A stretch of 64,000 nucleotides of DNA from assembly GCF_013141775.1 (NCBI RefSeq), contig NZ_WHOB01000093.1:62001-126000 (forward strand). Direction: 5' to 3'. Origin of the DNA: Paenibacillus phytohabitans (lineage in GTDB: Bacteria > Bacillota > Bacilli > Paenibacillales > Paenibacillaceae). Position numbers and translations under genes: made by a program. Shown one piece after another: positions 16,840 through 25,713 of the stretch. Each line of letters begins with the position of its first letter. The stretch's first letter is position 1. The notes below the pieces were generated by a model. It saw only the letters and a program-made list of their open reading frames with translations, had not been told where the DNA came from and ran no database searches.

Positions 16840-18318
16840 TTAAACCGATGTGATATCTGTCTCCGCCGCTTTCCCCTTCCCGCTCCGGAAGATCGCCCGC
16901 ATCTCGTCCCGTTTGGTCTTGGGGCTGAGTACATACACTGTATCGCCCGGTTCAATAACCGTGCTGCCATGCGGCGTCACGATGCTTTTGTTGCGGATAA
17001 TCGCGGTGAACAGGATATCATCCGGCAGCCCGATCTGCGCAATCTGCATCCCGGCAATCGGCATATGCCGGTCAATCCCGATGTGGTTAAATTCGGAATC
17101 CGTCTTGCCAAGAGCCACGAGCTCCATCAGTGACGGCTGGGATGCATCCTCCCGTCCTACCAGTCTAAGCCGCGAGGCCAAGGGTGAAATGGTCGTTCCC
17201 TGAATGACCGCCGAGGTCAGGACTACGAAGAAAACGACATTGAAGAACAGCCGGCCCTGCGGAAGCCCCGCGAGCAGCGGGTAGGTCGCAAGCACAATGG
17301 GGACGGCGCCCCTGAGTCCGGCCCAGGAGATCAGTGTCTTTTCGCGGAATGAGAACTTGGCAAACAGCAGACTGATGAATACACCCGCAGGTCTTGCTAC
17401 TACCATTAGAATAACGGACAACAGTATACCCTGCCAGGCAATATCCGCCAGCTCCTGGGGAAAGACCAGCAGTCCGAGCAGGATGAACATGGCAATCTGC
17501 ATCATCCAGGCAAAGCCGTGATTGAAATTCATGATCGTACGGTGATACATCAGCTCGGAGTTCCCCAGCACCAGCCCCATGACATAGACGGCAAGCAGAC
17601 CGCTGCTGTGGACCATCGCCGAAACCCCGTAGGTCAGAACCGCAAAGCCGATGGCCATCACCGGGTACAGCCCGGTGGAGTCCAGATTGATCCGGTTGAT
17701 CAGATATGTAGCCAGCTTACCGATAAGAATCCCCAGCAGAAGACCGATCCCCATCTCCCAGAAGAAGGAGAGCACCAGACTCCAGATTGCAGTATCAGGA
17801 TGCTGTATCCATTCGATCAGGGAGACGGTGAGGAATACCGCCATGGGATCGTTGCTGCCGGATTCTGCTTCGAGTGTGGAGGTCAGGCGTTTATCAATGT
17901 TTTTGCCACCCAGTACTGAGAACACCGCAGCCGCATCCGTCGAACCGACAATCGCCCCGAACAGGAAGCTCTCCGCCCACGGCACGCCTAATACAACTCT
18001 GGCAAAAATACCGACAACCCCTGTTGTCACAAGCACACCTGCTGTAGCCAGCGACAGCGCCGGCTTCATGACCGGGCGGATATCCTTCATACTCGTCTGC
18101 ATTCCGCCTTCAAACAGAATAACCACAAGCGCAAAAATCCCGGCGATCTGTGTTAATGAAGCATTGTTGAAATAAATGAAATGACTGAGTACCATTCCGG
18201 CAGCGATAAACAGAACCAGTGCGGGCATTCCAAAACGGGTGGAGAATTTGGTGGACAGCACGCCTACCAGCAGTAAGGCCGCCAGCAGCAGAATAATTTG
18301 ATCTGCAAGATGAGTCAT
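16840..18318 (-). CDS. Potassium/proton antiporter (CPA1, NhaP2/CvrA type)
   Basis: A 492-residue protein. The first 390 residues form a Na_H_Exchanger domain of 12-13 spans, with the family motifs ALVLFIAAGMVLS, LFGAIVGSTDAAAVFSVLGG and LEAESGSNDPMAVFL, whose conserved Asp residues carry ions. The C-terminal portion (about 400-490) is a cytoplasmic RCK_C/TrkA_C domain, containing VTPHGSTVIEPGDTVYVLSP, which in this family gates transport by nucleotide. It should export K+ (or Na+) in exchange for protons. The gene stands alone on the minus strand. Confidence 0.88.
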   Translation of the reverse strand: MTHLADQIILLLAALLLVGVLSTKFSTRFGMPALVLFIAAGMVLSHFIYFNNASLTQIAGIFALVVILFEGGMQTSMKDIRPVMKPALSLATAGVLVTTGVVGIFARVVLGVPWAESFLFGAIVGSTDAAAVFSVLGGKNIDKRLTSTLEAESGSNDPMAVFLTVSLIEWIQHPDTAIWSLVLSFFWEMGIGLLLGILIGKLATYLINRINLDSTGLYPVMAIGFAVLTYGVSAMVHSSGLLAVYVMGLVLGNSELMYHRTIMNFNHGFAWMMQIAMFILLGLLVFPQELADIAWQGILLSVILMVVARPAGVFISLLFAKFSFREKTLISWAGLRGAVPIVLATYPLLAGLPQGRLFFNVVFFVVLTSAVIQGTTISPLASRLRLVGREDASQPSLMELVALGKTDSEFNHIGIDRHMPIAGMQIAQIGLPDDILFTAIIRNKSIVTPHGSTVIEPGDTVYVLSPKTKRDEMRAIFRSGKGKAAETDITSV

Positions 18319-18356
18319 CGATCCGGTTCACCCCTTTCCCATTCATACTTCGCAGC

Positions 18357-18391
18357 AAAAAACCCCGGTGGCTTGTTAAATCCACGGAGCT
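18357..18391 (-). terminator. Intrinsic terminator after the discoidin-domain hydrolase gene
   Basis: On the minus strand CCGTGG pairs with CCAC(C)GG across a 10-nt loop, followed by GGTTTTTT. It lies about 15 nt after the stop of the hydrolase gene. Confidence 0.65.
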
Positions 18392-18405
18392 TATTATGCC
18401 GTCCT

Positions 18406-21090
18406 TTATTCTCTTGAATACACCTGCAGCTCCTGAATCGACCAATAGTTGCCTCCGGAACCTGTCTGCTGTATGCGGATATAACGGGTTTGGACCTGGG
18501 AAAAAGTAATCCTGGTCAACTCCAGCTTCCCTTTGCCGGATGCTACCTGTGTCCAGCTCTTGGCATCATCGGATACCTGGACGGTATATCCCCGCGGATA
18601 ATCATACGACGATAAAGTATAAATCAGCTCTATGGCTTCTATTGCATGTACTGCACCTAAATCGATCTGGAAGTATTCACCAGATGCCTGGTGTTTACCG
18701 GTGTCCCAGCGTGTGCGCCGGTCTCCATCAATGGCACTCTCCGGCTTCGAGGCTGCCGTGTTCACATTAGACGTAACCTTCCAGCCGGTCCGGTCCAGCG
18801 GGACGAGTCCGGTTGCTGTAATCTGTGTCTTCTCCGACATGACGCCAGAGCCTGACACTCTTACCGCATAAGTATACAATGTGCCCTCCTGCAGTTTGCT
18901 GTCAGTGTACTCTGTGCTCTGCACACCTGCCGCAATCACTTTCAGTTCACTGCCCGGGCCGTCGGCCCGGAGCACTTCATAGCTTGCCCCGGGAGCCTCC
19001 AGCCAGCTCAGATGCATCGACAGCCCTTTGACTGCCGCGGCCTTGAAGCCTTGCGGCGCCACATCCGCTACTTCGGAAGAGGGCTGCAGAATATACTGCA
19101 CCGCCTCACCCGGAGCCAGCGTTTCGGTGAATTCCAGCACAGGTGTAGCATTCCTGCCCGACATATAGCTGCGTGCCTCTTCATAAGTATCTCCGCGGCC
19201 AAAGCGTTCACCCTCATATACGGTCTTCTCCGGCATGGTCACCTTTACTTTAACCGTCTGCTCGGTTTCTTCGAAATTGACAAAGTTCACAAGTAGTTTG
19301 TTGGATGTGGCTCCGCTGCCTGCCAGAGGCTCAAGGGTAGAAGTGTCTACCGCCCGCACATACACCAGTTTGTCAGCCAAATCGTCTTTGTTCGTAATCT
19401 GGTAGCTCAGCGGCGCCCCGTGTGTGGCATAAGCCAGATCCAGCCGGCGCATAATACTTACGCGTGAGTCTTCACCTTCTTTGGTATAATAAATCTCTGT
19501 AGCTCCCGGATCATGCTCCTCCAGGTTGAAGCCATACTTGAACAGACTGAAGTTCTTGAAGAAAGCGGCATGCTGCACAAACATATCGGCATATCCGATA
19601 TGCCCGCGCATAATCCGGTCAAACACCGCCGCAGTCCGCTCGGATGCGCCGTATTGATAGGCATCCACATGAGTATCCGAGGTGCCGAATTCGGTGGTGA
19701 GCATTTTTTTGCTGAGGCCGTCAACCGCTCCCCCGAAGGTCTTCAGATTCTCTGTAAAGCTGCCTCCGTTGCTGAAAATGTAGGATTCACCATAGGAATG
19801 CCCATTGGTCAAATCCGTAACTTCCTCCAGTTCATTCCGCTGCTCCGGGTCACGTTCCCAGCCGTCCGGATCGCCGCACTGCTTAAGCGTCCCCTTCTGA
19901 TTGCCGCAGGAATCTTCGCTGTAACCCGGCCAGTATGCCCAGCCCGGGGCAACCGTCTGCAGATGCGGTGCGATCGTCTTGCCTTTCTTATTCAGCCAGT
20001 CGGCTATCGCCAGATTGACTGCTTTGGAACGGTTGAACAGTCCGGGCTCATTATCCACCTCATAATACTGGAAATACTGGCCGTATTGCTTGAAATAATC
20101 GGTCAGCTTCTTCTCCGCATCATCCGGCAGTGAACCGTCTTCCTTGAGCTTGATATCACCCGTGTACAGATAGAGGGCAACAGCCTGCATATTATAATCC
20201 TTCAGGACCTCATAGTACTCTCCCATATTCTCACAGGATCTGCCCACATCGCTGGCACAGCTGGTCCGCATAATGTTGCCGCTGTAGGCTAAACCCAGCC
20301 ATTTCATAATATAAGGCAAATGCGTAACGGCACCTTTGTCGAAATAGAACTGTTTGTTGTTGACCATGGTTCCGGTCAGCGTATAGCTCCCGTGAATCGG
20401 CTCCTTAACCGGAGTCTTCAGTGCTTCCAGACTAAGGTTATCCCATGTCCACCAGTTATACTTATCCTCCGCAGCCGAGGAATAGATCCCGCGCGCTGCC
20501 CGCAGCGTTAGCTCGTTGGTTCCGCTGATGAGCTGTTCTTTGGGAATGTACAGCTCATAGGTTTTGCGGAAATCATATTTACTGTCCGTACCGTCTACAC
20601 CGGCAATCTGAATAATCCCTGACAGCTGCCGGTTGGAGAATACGCTCATCTGCGGTACAGATTTGTAGGCTTCAAGGATGCTGACACGAAATAAGACCCC
20701 GTTAACCGGGATCTTATCCAGCTTGTAGGTAATCCGCAGTTCAGGATTGGTAGCGCCGTGCAGCCCGGACGGGATACTCTGAAGCTCCGCCGTCTTCGCT
20801 GCGGCTGAAGCAACGCTGAATACCCCCTTGGCCCCGTTTGATCCGGCTGCTGCAAACTCTGCGGCTGAACCGTCATGCTGGCCAAGCTTCCATAGCACAG
20901 TCCCCTCCGGAACTGCGGGACCCGCATCCTTGGCCGCAGATAATTCCGACATGTCAACTTCCACCTCGCCGCTATTTGTCCCATCCTCTCCGAAGACAGA
21001 AACGGACAACAGAAACAAGATGATCAATGCTGCAAATTTTAGTAGTAGATGAATGGGTTTATTTCTCTTTGTTTTGAGTCTAGTCCTCAT
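18406..21090 (-). CDS. Secreted clan-A glycoside hydrolase with fibronectin III-like and discoidin (F5/8 C) domains
   Basis: An 894-residue secreted protein. A long signal peptide (about 1-35) is followed by an N-terminal beta-sandwich, probably carbohydrate-binding (about 60-215). A TIM-barrel catalytic region follows (about 225-560) with putative acid/base Glu348 in YYEVDNEPG and nucleophile Glu467 in LTTEFGTSD, the spacing of clan GH-A enzymes. Then come a beta domain (about 580-670), a fibronectin III-like module (about 675-760), and a C-terminal F5/8 type C domain with SAIDGDRRTRWDTG and RYIRIQQTGSGG. I cannot assign the GH family by eye. The start at 21090 has a good ribosome binding site and immediately precedes the signal. 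It follows two GH26 genes and probably shares their transcript. Confidence 0.8.
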   Translation of the reverse strand: MRTRLKTKRNKPIHLLLKFAALIILFLLSVSVFGEDGTNSGEVEVDMSELSAAKDAGPAVPEGTVLWKLGQHDGSAAEFAAAGSNGAKGVFSVASAAAKTAELQSIPSGLHGATNPELRITYKLDKIPVNGVLFRVSILEAYKSVPQMSVFSNRQLSGIIQIAGVDGTDSKYDFRKTYELYIPKEQLISGTNELTLRAARGIYSSAAEDKYNWWTWDNLSLEALKTPVKEPIHGSYTLTGTMVNNKQFYFDKGAVTHLPYIMKWLGLAYSGNIMRTSCASDVGRSCENMGEYYEVLKDYNMQAVALYLYTGDIKLKEDGSLPDDAEKKLTDYFKQYGQYFQYYEVDNEPGLFNRSKAVNLAIADWLNKKGKTIAPHLQTVAPGWAYWPGYSEDSCGNQKGTLKQCGDPDGWERDPEQRNELEEVTDLTNGHSYGESYIFSNGGSFTENLKTFGGAVDGLSKKMLTTEFGTSDTHVDAYQYGASERTAAVFDRIMRGHIGYADMFVQHAAFFKNFSLFKYGFNLEEHDPGATEIYYTKEGEDSRVSIMRRLDLAYATHGAPLSYQITNKDDLADKLVYVRAVDTSTLEPLAGSGATSNKLLVNFVNFEETEQTVKVKVTMPEKTVYEGERFGRGDTYEEARSYMSGRNATPVLEFTETLAPGEAVQYILQPSSEVADVAPQGFKAAAVKGLSMHLSWLEAPGASYEVLRADGPGSELKVIAAGVQSTEYTDSKLQEGTLYTYAVRVSGSGVMSEKTQITATGLVPLDRTGWKVTSNVNTAASKPESAIDGDRRTRWDTGKHQASGEYFQIDLGAVHAIEAIELIYTLSSYDYPRGYTVQVSDDAKSWTQVASGKGKLELTRITFSQVQTRYIRIQQTGSGGNYWSIQELQVYSRE

Positions 21091-21172
21091 TCCCTTGTCC
21101 TCACTTTCTTCCAGGGTGGCTGTAATGTACCGGTTTCCGTAGAGCTTCATTCGTCATGACCAGCTTCATTCC

Positions 21173-22687
21173 TCAAGGAAGAGTCAGCGCGTTCTGGGGA
21201 ATCACCGCCTGTTTCTGGCGCGGGCTTTGCCACATCAGACGGACGCTTGCGTCACCGTGATTCTCATAATACTCCACTTTAATATCGTAGGCAGTTGCGG
21301 CTGTAAGAGTTATACTTCCCTCCCGGCTGACACCGCTTTGCTTCTTCCAGCTATCAATGATCAGCTTGCCGCCGATCCACACACGGATGCCATCATCGGA
21401 AGAGGCTGTAAAAGTATACTTTTCACTGTAGACTGGCTTGATCTTACCGGTCCAGCGTACGGAAAAAGAGTCCTTGCCGATTCCCGGCGCCGGTGAATCG
21501 CCATGCCAGTTGAAGTCAATCGTGTTGTCATTCCGGGTAAGCAGCGGTTTGCCGGACAGCTCCGCATTGCCGAAATATTGCCCCTTGAGACCGTTGCGCG
21601 ATACCGCAGTAAGTGTGTTGATCTGAGCATTCAGTGCCAGCTTGTAATCATCCCGTGATACGGTGTACTTATTGCTCATAAAGCTTTGAATTTTCTGGAG
21701 ATTATTATTCTCGAGCAGCATTTTCCCCCATGTCATCGTATATACCCATTTACTCTGGGTTTGAGACAATATGACAGGGTCTGGAAGCTCTCCGCTCTCC
21801 CCGATACCGATGGGTTTGCCGTCAGCCAGCTTCAGAAGGTTCTCGTAATAGGATTGCTTAAAGTCATTGTTATAAATATCGGCTGCCAGTACATCCACCT
21901 TGGAGGCACCCGGATAATAATTGCTGTAAGGCTCTGCCCACTCGTTCGGTGCATTCGGGTTCCATACCCAGAGCAGATTATTCAGCTTATGCGTGTTCAC
22001 CATACGGTCATACACAATGTCCCACAGCTTGGCGAAGTTATCCTTCTGTCCCCACCAGAACCAGTTGCCGTTCATTTCATGATAAGGCCGCCATAAGACC
22101 GGCACCCCTGCATCCCGCAGCTCACCCAAATATCCGGCAACCTCATCCAGCTCTGCAATCAGGGCTTTGTACTGGGGTGTTCCGGGAGTAACGTAGGCGT
22201 CGAATTTGGCCTGGCTCAGGTTCATTTTCACATTAGTCCATTCGGGAGAGGTTCCCGGCAGATTCTGATGGAAGGTCATCGCCACAATGCCTCCGCCTTT
22301 GTACCACTTAATGGCACTGTCTACGACAGCTTGGCGCTGCCCGGCAATGGTCTCTTCGGACTGGTTGTTAATGGCTCCCAATTCGTAGCCGTGCAGAACG
22401 GCATACTGCCCGCTTGCGTTTTTAAGCTTATTATTGAATTCATCAGGACTCTCCAGATAATCATGCTGGCCGGAGATCATACCTTTGCCGCTGAGATCGG
22501 ACAGATAGCTTAACAGTGCGGTGGCTTCCTTGGAAGCGGAGGGATTAACGGGTTTGATTGGAGCGGCAGGAGTATTGACGGTACGTGCTACCGGAAGACT
22601 GCGCGCCTCCCCCCATGGCAGAAGAGAAAGGATAAGGATAATTGGAATAATTGTTGTATATAGCCTGTACTTACGGTAAGTGTTCAA
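21173..22687 (-). CDS. Secreted GH26 beta-mannanase-like hydrolase with PA14 domain
   Basis: A 504-residue secreted enzyme. A signal peptide (about 1-29) leads into a GH26 catalytic domain (about 45-355). The acid/base Glu204 is in WRPYHEMNG and the nucleophile Glu297 in IGIGESGE, with LWVWNPNAPNEW and DVLAADIYNND between them as in known mannanases. A PA14 domain (about 366-500) follows, with SSDDGIRVWIGGKLIIDSW and VEYYENHGDASVRLMW, which binds carbohydrate in many secreted enzymes. The start codon is TTG after AAAGGAG, the same start type and N-terminal TYRKYRL stretch as the upstream paralogue. GH26 also includes lichenases and xylanases. The leader RNA (22745-22835) may be a c-di-GMP riboswitch variant. 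Confidence 0.9.
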   Translation of the reverse strand: MNTYRKYRLYTTIIPIILILSLLPWGEARSLPVARTVNTPAAPIKPVNPSASKEATALLSYLSDLSGKGMISGQHDYLESPDEFNNKLKNASGQYAVLHGYELGAINNQSEETIAGQRQAVVDSAIKWYKGGGIVAMTFHQNLPGTSPEWTNVKMNLSQAKFDAYVTPGTPQYKALIAELDEVAGYLGELRDAGVPVLWRPYHEMNGNWFWWGQKDNFAKLWDIVYDRMVNTHKLNNLLWVWNPNAPNEWAEPYSNYYPGASKVDVLAADIYNNDFKQSYYENLLKLADGKPIGIGESGELPDPVILSQTQSKWVYTMTWGKMLLENNNLQKIQSFMSNKYTVSRDDYKLALNAQINTLTAVSRNGLKGQYFGNAELSGKPLLTRNDNTIDFNWHGDSPAPGIGKDSFSVRWTGKIKPVYSEKYTFTASSDDGIRVWIGGKLIIDSWKKQSGVSREGSITLTAATAYDIKVEYYENHGDASVRLMWQSPRQKQAVIPQNALTLP

Positions 22688-22744
22688 TATAATCTCCTTT
22701 CCCCGGGCCTCACTGCCGCCTTAGGCGTGCAGGCATGCAGTTCT

Positions 22745-22835
22745 CTGTTAAGAGGCTGCATTGAATTACCCGGATGGTCTATAGCTTAGTAGCCCTGCTG
22801 ATAAGCAGGGCCATTAAGATTGGACTTTATAGGAT
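22745..22835 (-). ncRNA. Candidate variant c-di-GMP-I-like riboswitch in the leader of the second GH26 gene
   Basis: Read on the minus strand the leader has AAAGTCCAATC, then a perfect hairpin CCCTGCT-TATC-AGCAGGG, then CTACTAAGCTATAG, then a second imperfect stem ending in GCAGCC. The order of elements copies the canonical c-di-GMP-I element upstream of the paralogous GH26 gene (AAAGGCAAACC, tetraloop hairpin, GACGCAAAGCTATAG, ...GGCAGCC), but the GAAA loop and GACGCAAAGC core are changed. Rfam holds variant classes of this riboswitch (from memory, c-di-GMP-I-UAU and -GGC). It may belong to one of these, or be a decayed copy. Confidence 0.4.
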
Positions 22836-22899
22836 TTAGAATTGTAACGTCTTAACCAGTATCAGCGCCAATAATGAATGCAGCTGCGGGGGTATGATC

Positions 22900-25482
22900 T
22901 TAGGAAGCGGAAGGGAGAAACAGTGCGCTCGCGGGAACCGTTGCCTTAACTTGGCTCGGACTCTCCCACATCAGGCGTGCTCTGGCATCTCCTTGATTCT
23001 CATAGTACTCCACTTGTATATCATATAGCTGACCGGCTGTCAGGCTTATGCTTCCTGTGCGTTCGGTCCCGCTCTGCTTCATCCAGCTGTCGATCACAAG
23101 CTCACCATTGATCCGTACGCGGATGCCGTCATCTGAAGTGGTATAAATCTGATACGTCTCAGTGTATAGCGGCTTGAGCTTACCGCTCCAGCGTACAGAG
23201 AAGAAATCTATGCCGATTGCGGCATCCGGCGTGCCTTGACGCCAGTTGAAGTCAAGCACTGCATCGGTACGTACCACTGCCGGAGCACCAGACAACGTCA
23301 TATTATTGAAATATTCCGCAACCAGCCCGTTCGCCGCAGGAGCCTCGGCCGTAAGATTCTCCGGTAATGGAGCTTCTGCCGGCGTTGGTGCCGCTGTCGG
23401 CGTTGGTGCCGCTGTCGGCGTTGGTGCTGCTGCCGGCGTTGGTGCTGCTGTCGGCGTTGGTGCCGCTGTTGGCGTTGGTGCCGCTGTCGGCGTTGGTGCC
23501 GCTGTTGGCGTTGGTGCCGCTGGTGCCGCTGTCGGCGTTGGTGCCGCTGTCGGCGTTGGTGCCGCTGTTGGCGTTGGTGCCGCTGTCGGCGTTGGTGCCG
23601 CTGTCGGCGTTGGTGCCGCTGTCGGCGTTGGTGCCGCTGTCGGCACCGGTGTTGGTGTTGATACTGGTAACGGCGTTGCTGTTGGTACTGGTGTTGCAGT
23701 CACAGCCGGAGCATCCAAAGCTGCTTTGCTGGCTGAAGAAGCAGACGTGTTCACAAATAACGCGCTTGTAGGGACAGTTGCCTTCGCCTGGCTTGGACTC
23801 TGCCACATCAGACGGATATTGGCATCGCCGGCATTCTCGTAATACTCTACTTTGATATCATACAACCGGCCTGCTTGCAGGTTTATGCTTCCTGTACGCT
23901 CGGTACCGCTCTGTTTGGTCCAGCTGTCGATTACAGCTGTGCCGTCAATATAGACGCGGATACCATCATCGGATGTAGTGATAATCTGATAGGTTTCACT
24001 GAAAGACGGTTTGATCTGACCCGTCCAGCGGATGGAGAAGCTATCCACTCCGAGCTTGGCATCCGGCGCTGCCTGGCGCCAGTTAAAGTTCAGCAGCGCA
24101 TCATTCCGGACCAGGACCGGAGTACCCGAAAGCGTCATGTTCTTGAAGTATTCTCCCTGAAGACCATTCTGAACGACGGGGGTCGTCACAGAATCATTGG
24201 AAGCAGGTGGCGGCGTCAGTATCGGTACCGGCATTGCAGTCGGTACCGGCGCTGGTGTTACTGTTGGTACTGGCGTTGGCGTTGCTGTTGGTACCGGCGT
24301 TGGCGTTACTGTCGGTACCGGCGGCGTTGGTGTTGCTGTTGGTACCGGCGTTGGCGTTGCTGTCGGTACCGGCGTTGGCGTTGCTGTAGGTACCGGCGTT
24401 GGCGTTGCTGTTGGTTTCGGTGTCGCCGTAGCAAATGTGCCTGCTTTATAATCGTCCCGGGTCACAGTATAGCTGTCGCTCATGAAGTTTTTGATGGTAG
24501 CATCGGTGTTGGTTTCATACAGCATTTTTCCCCAGCTCATCATATATACCCAATTTTTCTGGGAGAGCTGCAGCTTTGCCGTGCTTGGCATTTGTCCATT
24601 CTCGCCAATGGCAATCGGTTTGCCATTCGCAAGAGCGAGCAGGCTGTCATGGTATTTATTCATATAATCGTTCTCATATATATCTGCCGCGAGTACATCC
24701 ACCTTGTCAGCCCCCGGATAGGTCAGCGCATAAGGATCAGACCAGGCATTGGGTGCATTGGGGTTCCATACCCACAGCAGGTTGTTTAATTTATGAACGT
24801 TTACGAAACGGTCATACATAATATTCCAAAGCGCAGCAAAATTATTTTTCTTCCCCCACCAGAACCAGTCACCGTTCATTTCGTGGTAAGGTCTCCAGAG
24901 TACGGGAACACCGGCATCCCGCAGGCTTTTAAGTGACACTGCCACTTTATCCAGATCTGCAATCAATGCAGTGTACTGTGTTGTACCTGGAGTAATATAT
25001 TTATTGAATTCCGCCTGGCTCAGCGGTTTCTGAACATTGGACCAGAGGTATGCAGTACCTGGCAGATTCTCATGAAAAGTCATGGCTACAATGCCGCCGC
25101 CCTTATACCAGTTGATCGCGCTGTTCACAACATTTCTGCGCTGCGCCGCTGCTGTACTTTCCGATTGCCCGCTGATTACGCCCAATTCATAGCCGTGAAG
25201 AGCAGCATATTGTCCGCTGGTTCCCTTCAGCTTGTTGCTGAATTCGTCCGGACTTTCCAGATAGTCATGTTGGCCGGTAATAATGCCTTTTCCAGTAATG
25301 GAATACAGATCATCCAGCAATCTGACTGCTTCGGTCGAAGCCTCCGGATTAACGGGTGCTTTGGAACTAGAGGCAGCTTCTGCAGATGAAGGCATTCCGC
25401 CGAGTCCCAGAGGTACTGCAGTCAATAAAAGGGCCAGAGACAGCACAGTGCACAGCAAACGAGACTTACGGTAAGTTATCAA
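22900..25482 (-). CDS. Secreted GH26 beta-mannanase-like hydrolase with two PA14 domains and Pro/Thr-rich linkers
   Basis: An 860-residue secreted enzyme, first of the three hydrolases. Order: signal peptide (about 1-35, ending SSAEA); GH26 domain (about 40-350) with acid/base Glu201 in WRPYHEMNG and nucleophile Glu294 in IAIGENGQ; linker 1 of PVPTATPT repeats (about 355-420); PA14 domain 1 (about 435-570); linker 2 of PTAAPT repeats (about 590-705); PA14 domain 2 (about 725-860). The linkers differ from each other in composition. The TTG start at 25482 is chosen because AGGAAG precedes it, and its paralogue also begins with TTG. A c-di-GMP-I riboswitch abuts the ribosome binding site, so expression should follow c-di-GMP. 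Likely role is trimming or dispersal of a mannose-containing EPS or digestion of plant mannan. Confidence 0.92.
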   Translation of the reverse strand: MITYRKSRLLCTVLSLALLLTAVPLGLGGMPSSAEAASSSKAPVNPEASTEAVRLLDDLYSITGKGIITGQHDYLESPDEFSNKLKGTSGQYAALHGYELGVISGQSESTAAAQRRNVVNSAINWYKGGGIVAMTFHENLPGTAYLWSNVQKPLSQAEFNKYITPGTTQYTALIADLDKVAVSLKSLRDAGVPVLWRPYHEMNGDWFWWGKKNNFAALWNIMYDRFVNVHKLNNLLWVWNPNAPNAWSDPYALTYPGADKVDVLAADIYENDYMNKYHDSLLALANGKPIAIGENGQMPSTAKLQLSQKNWVYMMSWGKMLYETNTDATIKNFMSDSYTVTRDDYKAGTFATATPKPTATPTPVPTATPTPVPTATPTPVPTATPTPPVPTVTPTPVPTATPTPVPTVTPAPVPTAMPVPILTPPPASNDSVTTPVVQNGLQGEYFKNMTLSGTPVLVRNDALLNFNWRQAAPDAKLGVDSFSIRWTGQIKPSFSETYQIITTSDDGIRVYIDGTAVIDSWTKQSGTERTGSINLQAGRLYDIKVEYYENAGDANIRLMWQSPSQAKATVPTSALFVNTSASSASKAALDAPAVTATPVPTATPLPVSTPTPVPTAAPTPTAAPTPTAAPTPTAAPTPTAAPTPTAAPTPTAAPAAPTPTAAPTPTAAPTPTAAPTPTAAPTPAAAPTPTAAPTPTAAPTPAEAPLPENLTAEAPAANGLVAEYFNNMTLSGAPAVVRTDAVLDFNWRQGTPDAAIGIDFFSVRWSGKLKPLYTETYQIYTTSDDGIRVRINGELVIDSWMKQSGTERTGSISLTAGQLYDIQVEYYENQGDARARLMWESPSQVKATVPASALFLPSAS
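23369..23660. repeat. 18-bp tandem repeat coding for the PTAAPT linker
   Basis: About sixteen near-identical units (GTCGGCGTTGGTGCCGCT with single-base changes) encode the second linker of the GH26 protein on the minus strand. One unit is interrupted by an extra 9 bp near 23520. Because the unit is a multiple of three, the opposite strand also stays open, which produces false reading frames there. Copy number should vary by slippage without breaking the frame. Confidence 0.85.
24226..24420. repeat. 24-bp tandem repeat coding for the PVPTATPT linker
   Basis: About eight units of roughly 24 bp (GGTACCGGCGTTGGCGTTGCTGT type) encode the first linker. One unit carries an extra Pro codon. The unit differs in length and sequence from the PTAAPT array 600 bp away, so the two linkers probably arose separately. 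Confidence 0.8.
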
Positions 25483-25495
25483 AATCCATCTTCCT

Positions 25496-25577
25496 TTCGG
25501 TAGCCAGGCTGCCACTCTTGCGAAGGCCCTATAGCTTTGCGTCCCTATCTTTCGATTAGGTTTGCCTTTGTCGTATT
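25496..25577 (-). ncRNA. Cyclic di-GMP-I (GEMM) riboswitch upstream of the GH26 gene
   Basis: The minus strand shows the conserved GEMM-I elements in order: AAAGGCAAACC; P2 hairpin CCTAATC-GAAA-GATAGG with GNRA loop; the core GGGACGCAAAGC; P3 starting TATAGGG; and GGCAGCC followed by GGCTACCG. The element ends 14 nt before the TTG start. Bases flanking it can pair: CTTCC (minus strand, 25578-25582) with GGAAG of the Shine-Dalgarno (25490-25494), extending the closing stem over the ribosome binding site. No terminator is present, so control is probably translational, with ligand binding closing the stem and masking the site. That would reduce hydrolase synthesis at high c-di-GMP. Confidence 0.9.
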
Positions 25578-25713
25578 GGAAGGATTAATCCCTCTTACCG
25601 TAAATATCGTCCCTATTTAGTTTTAATTAAGAGCAAAAATGAATTTTTCTTAATAATTGGTTCTTAATACCTGTTTTGGATTTGTAACAATTGGTTATAT
25701 AGATAGATTAGAC

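Noticed and set aside
23246..23842. Plus-strand frame rich in VGVGAA repeats
   Set aside because: It is the reverse reading of the PTAAPT linker array within the GH26 gene.
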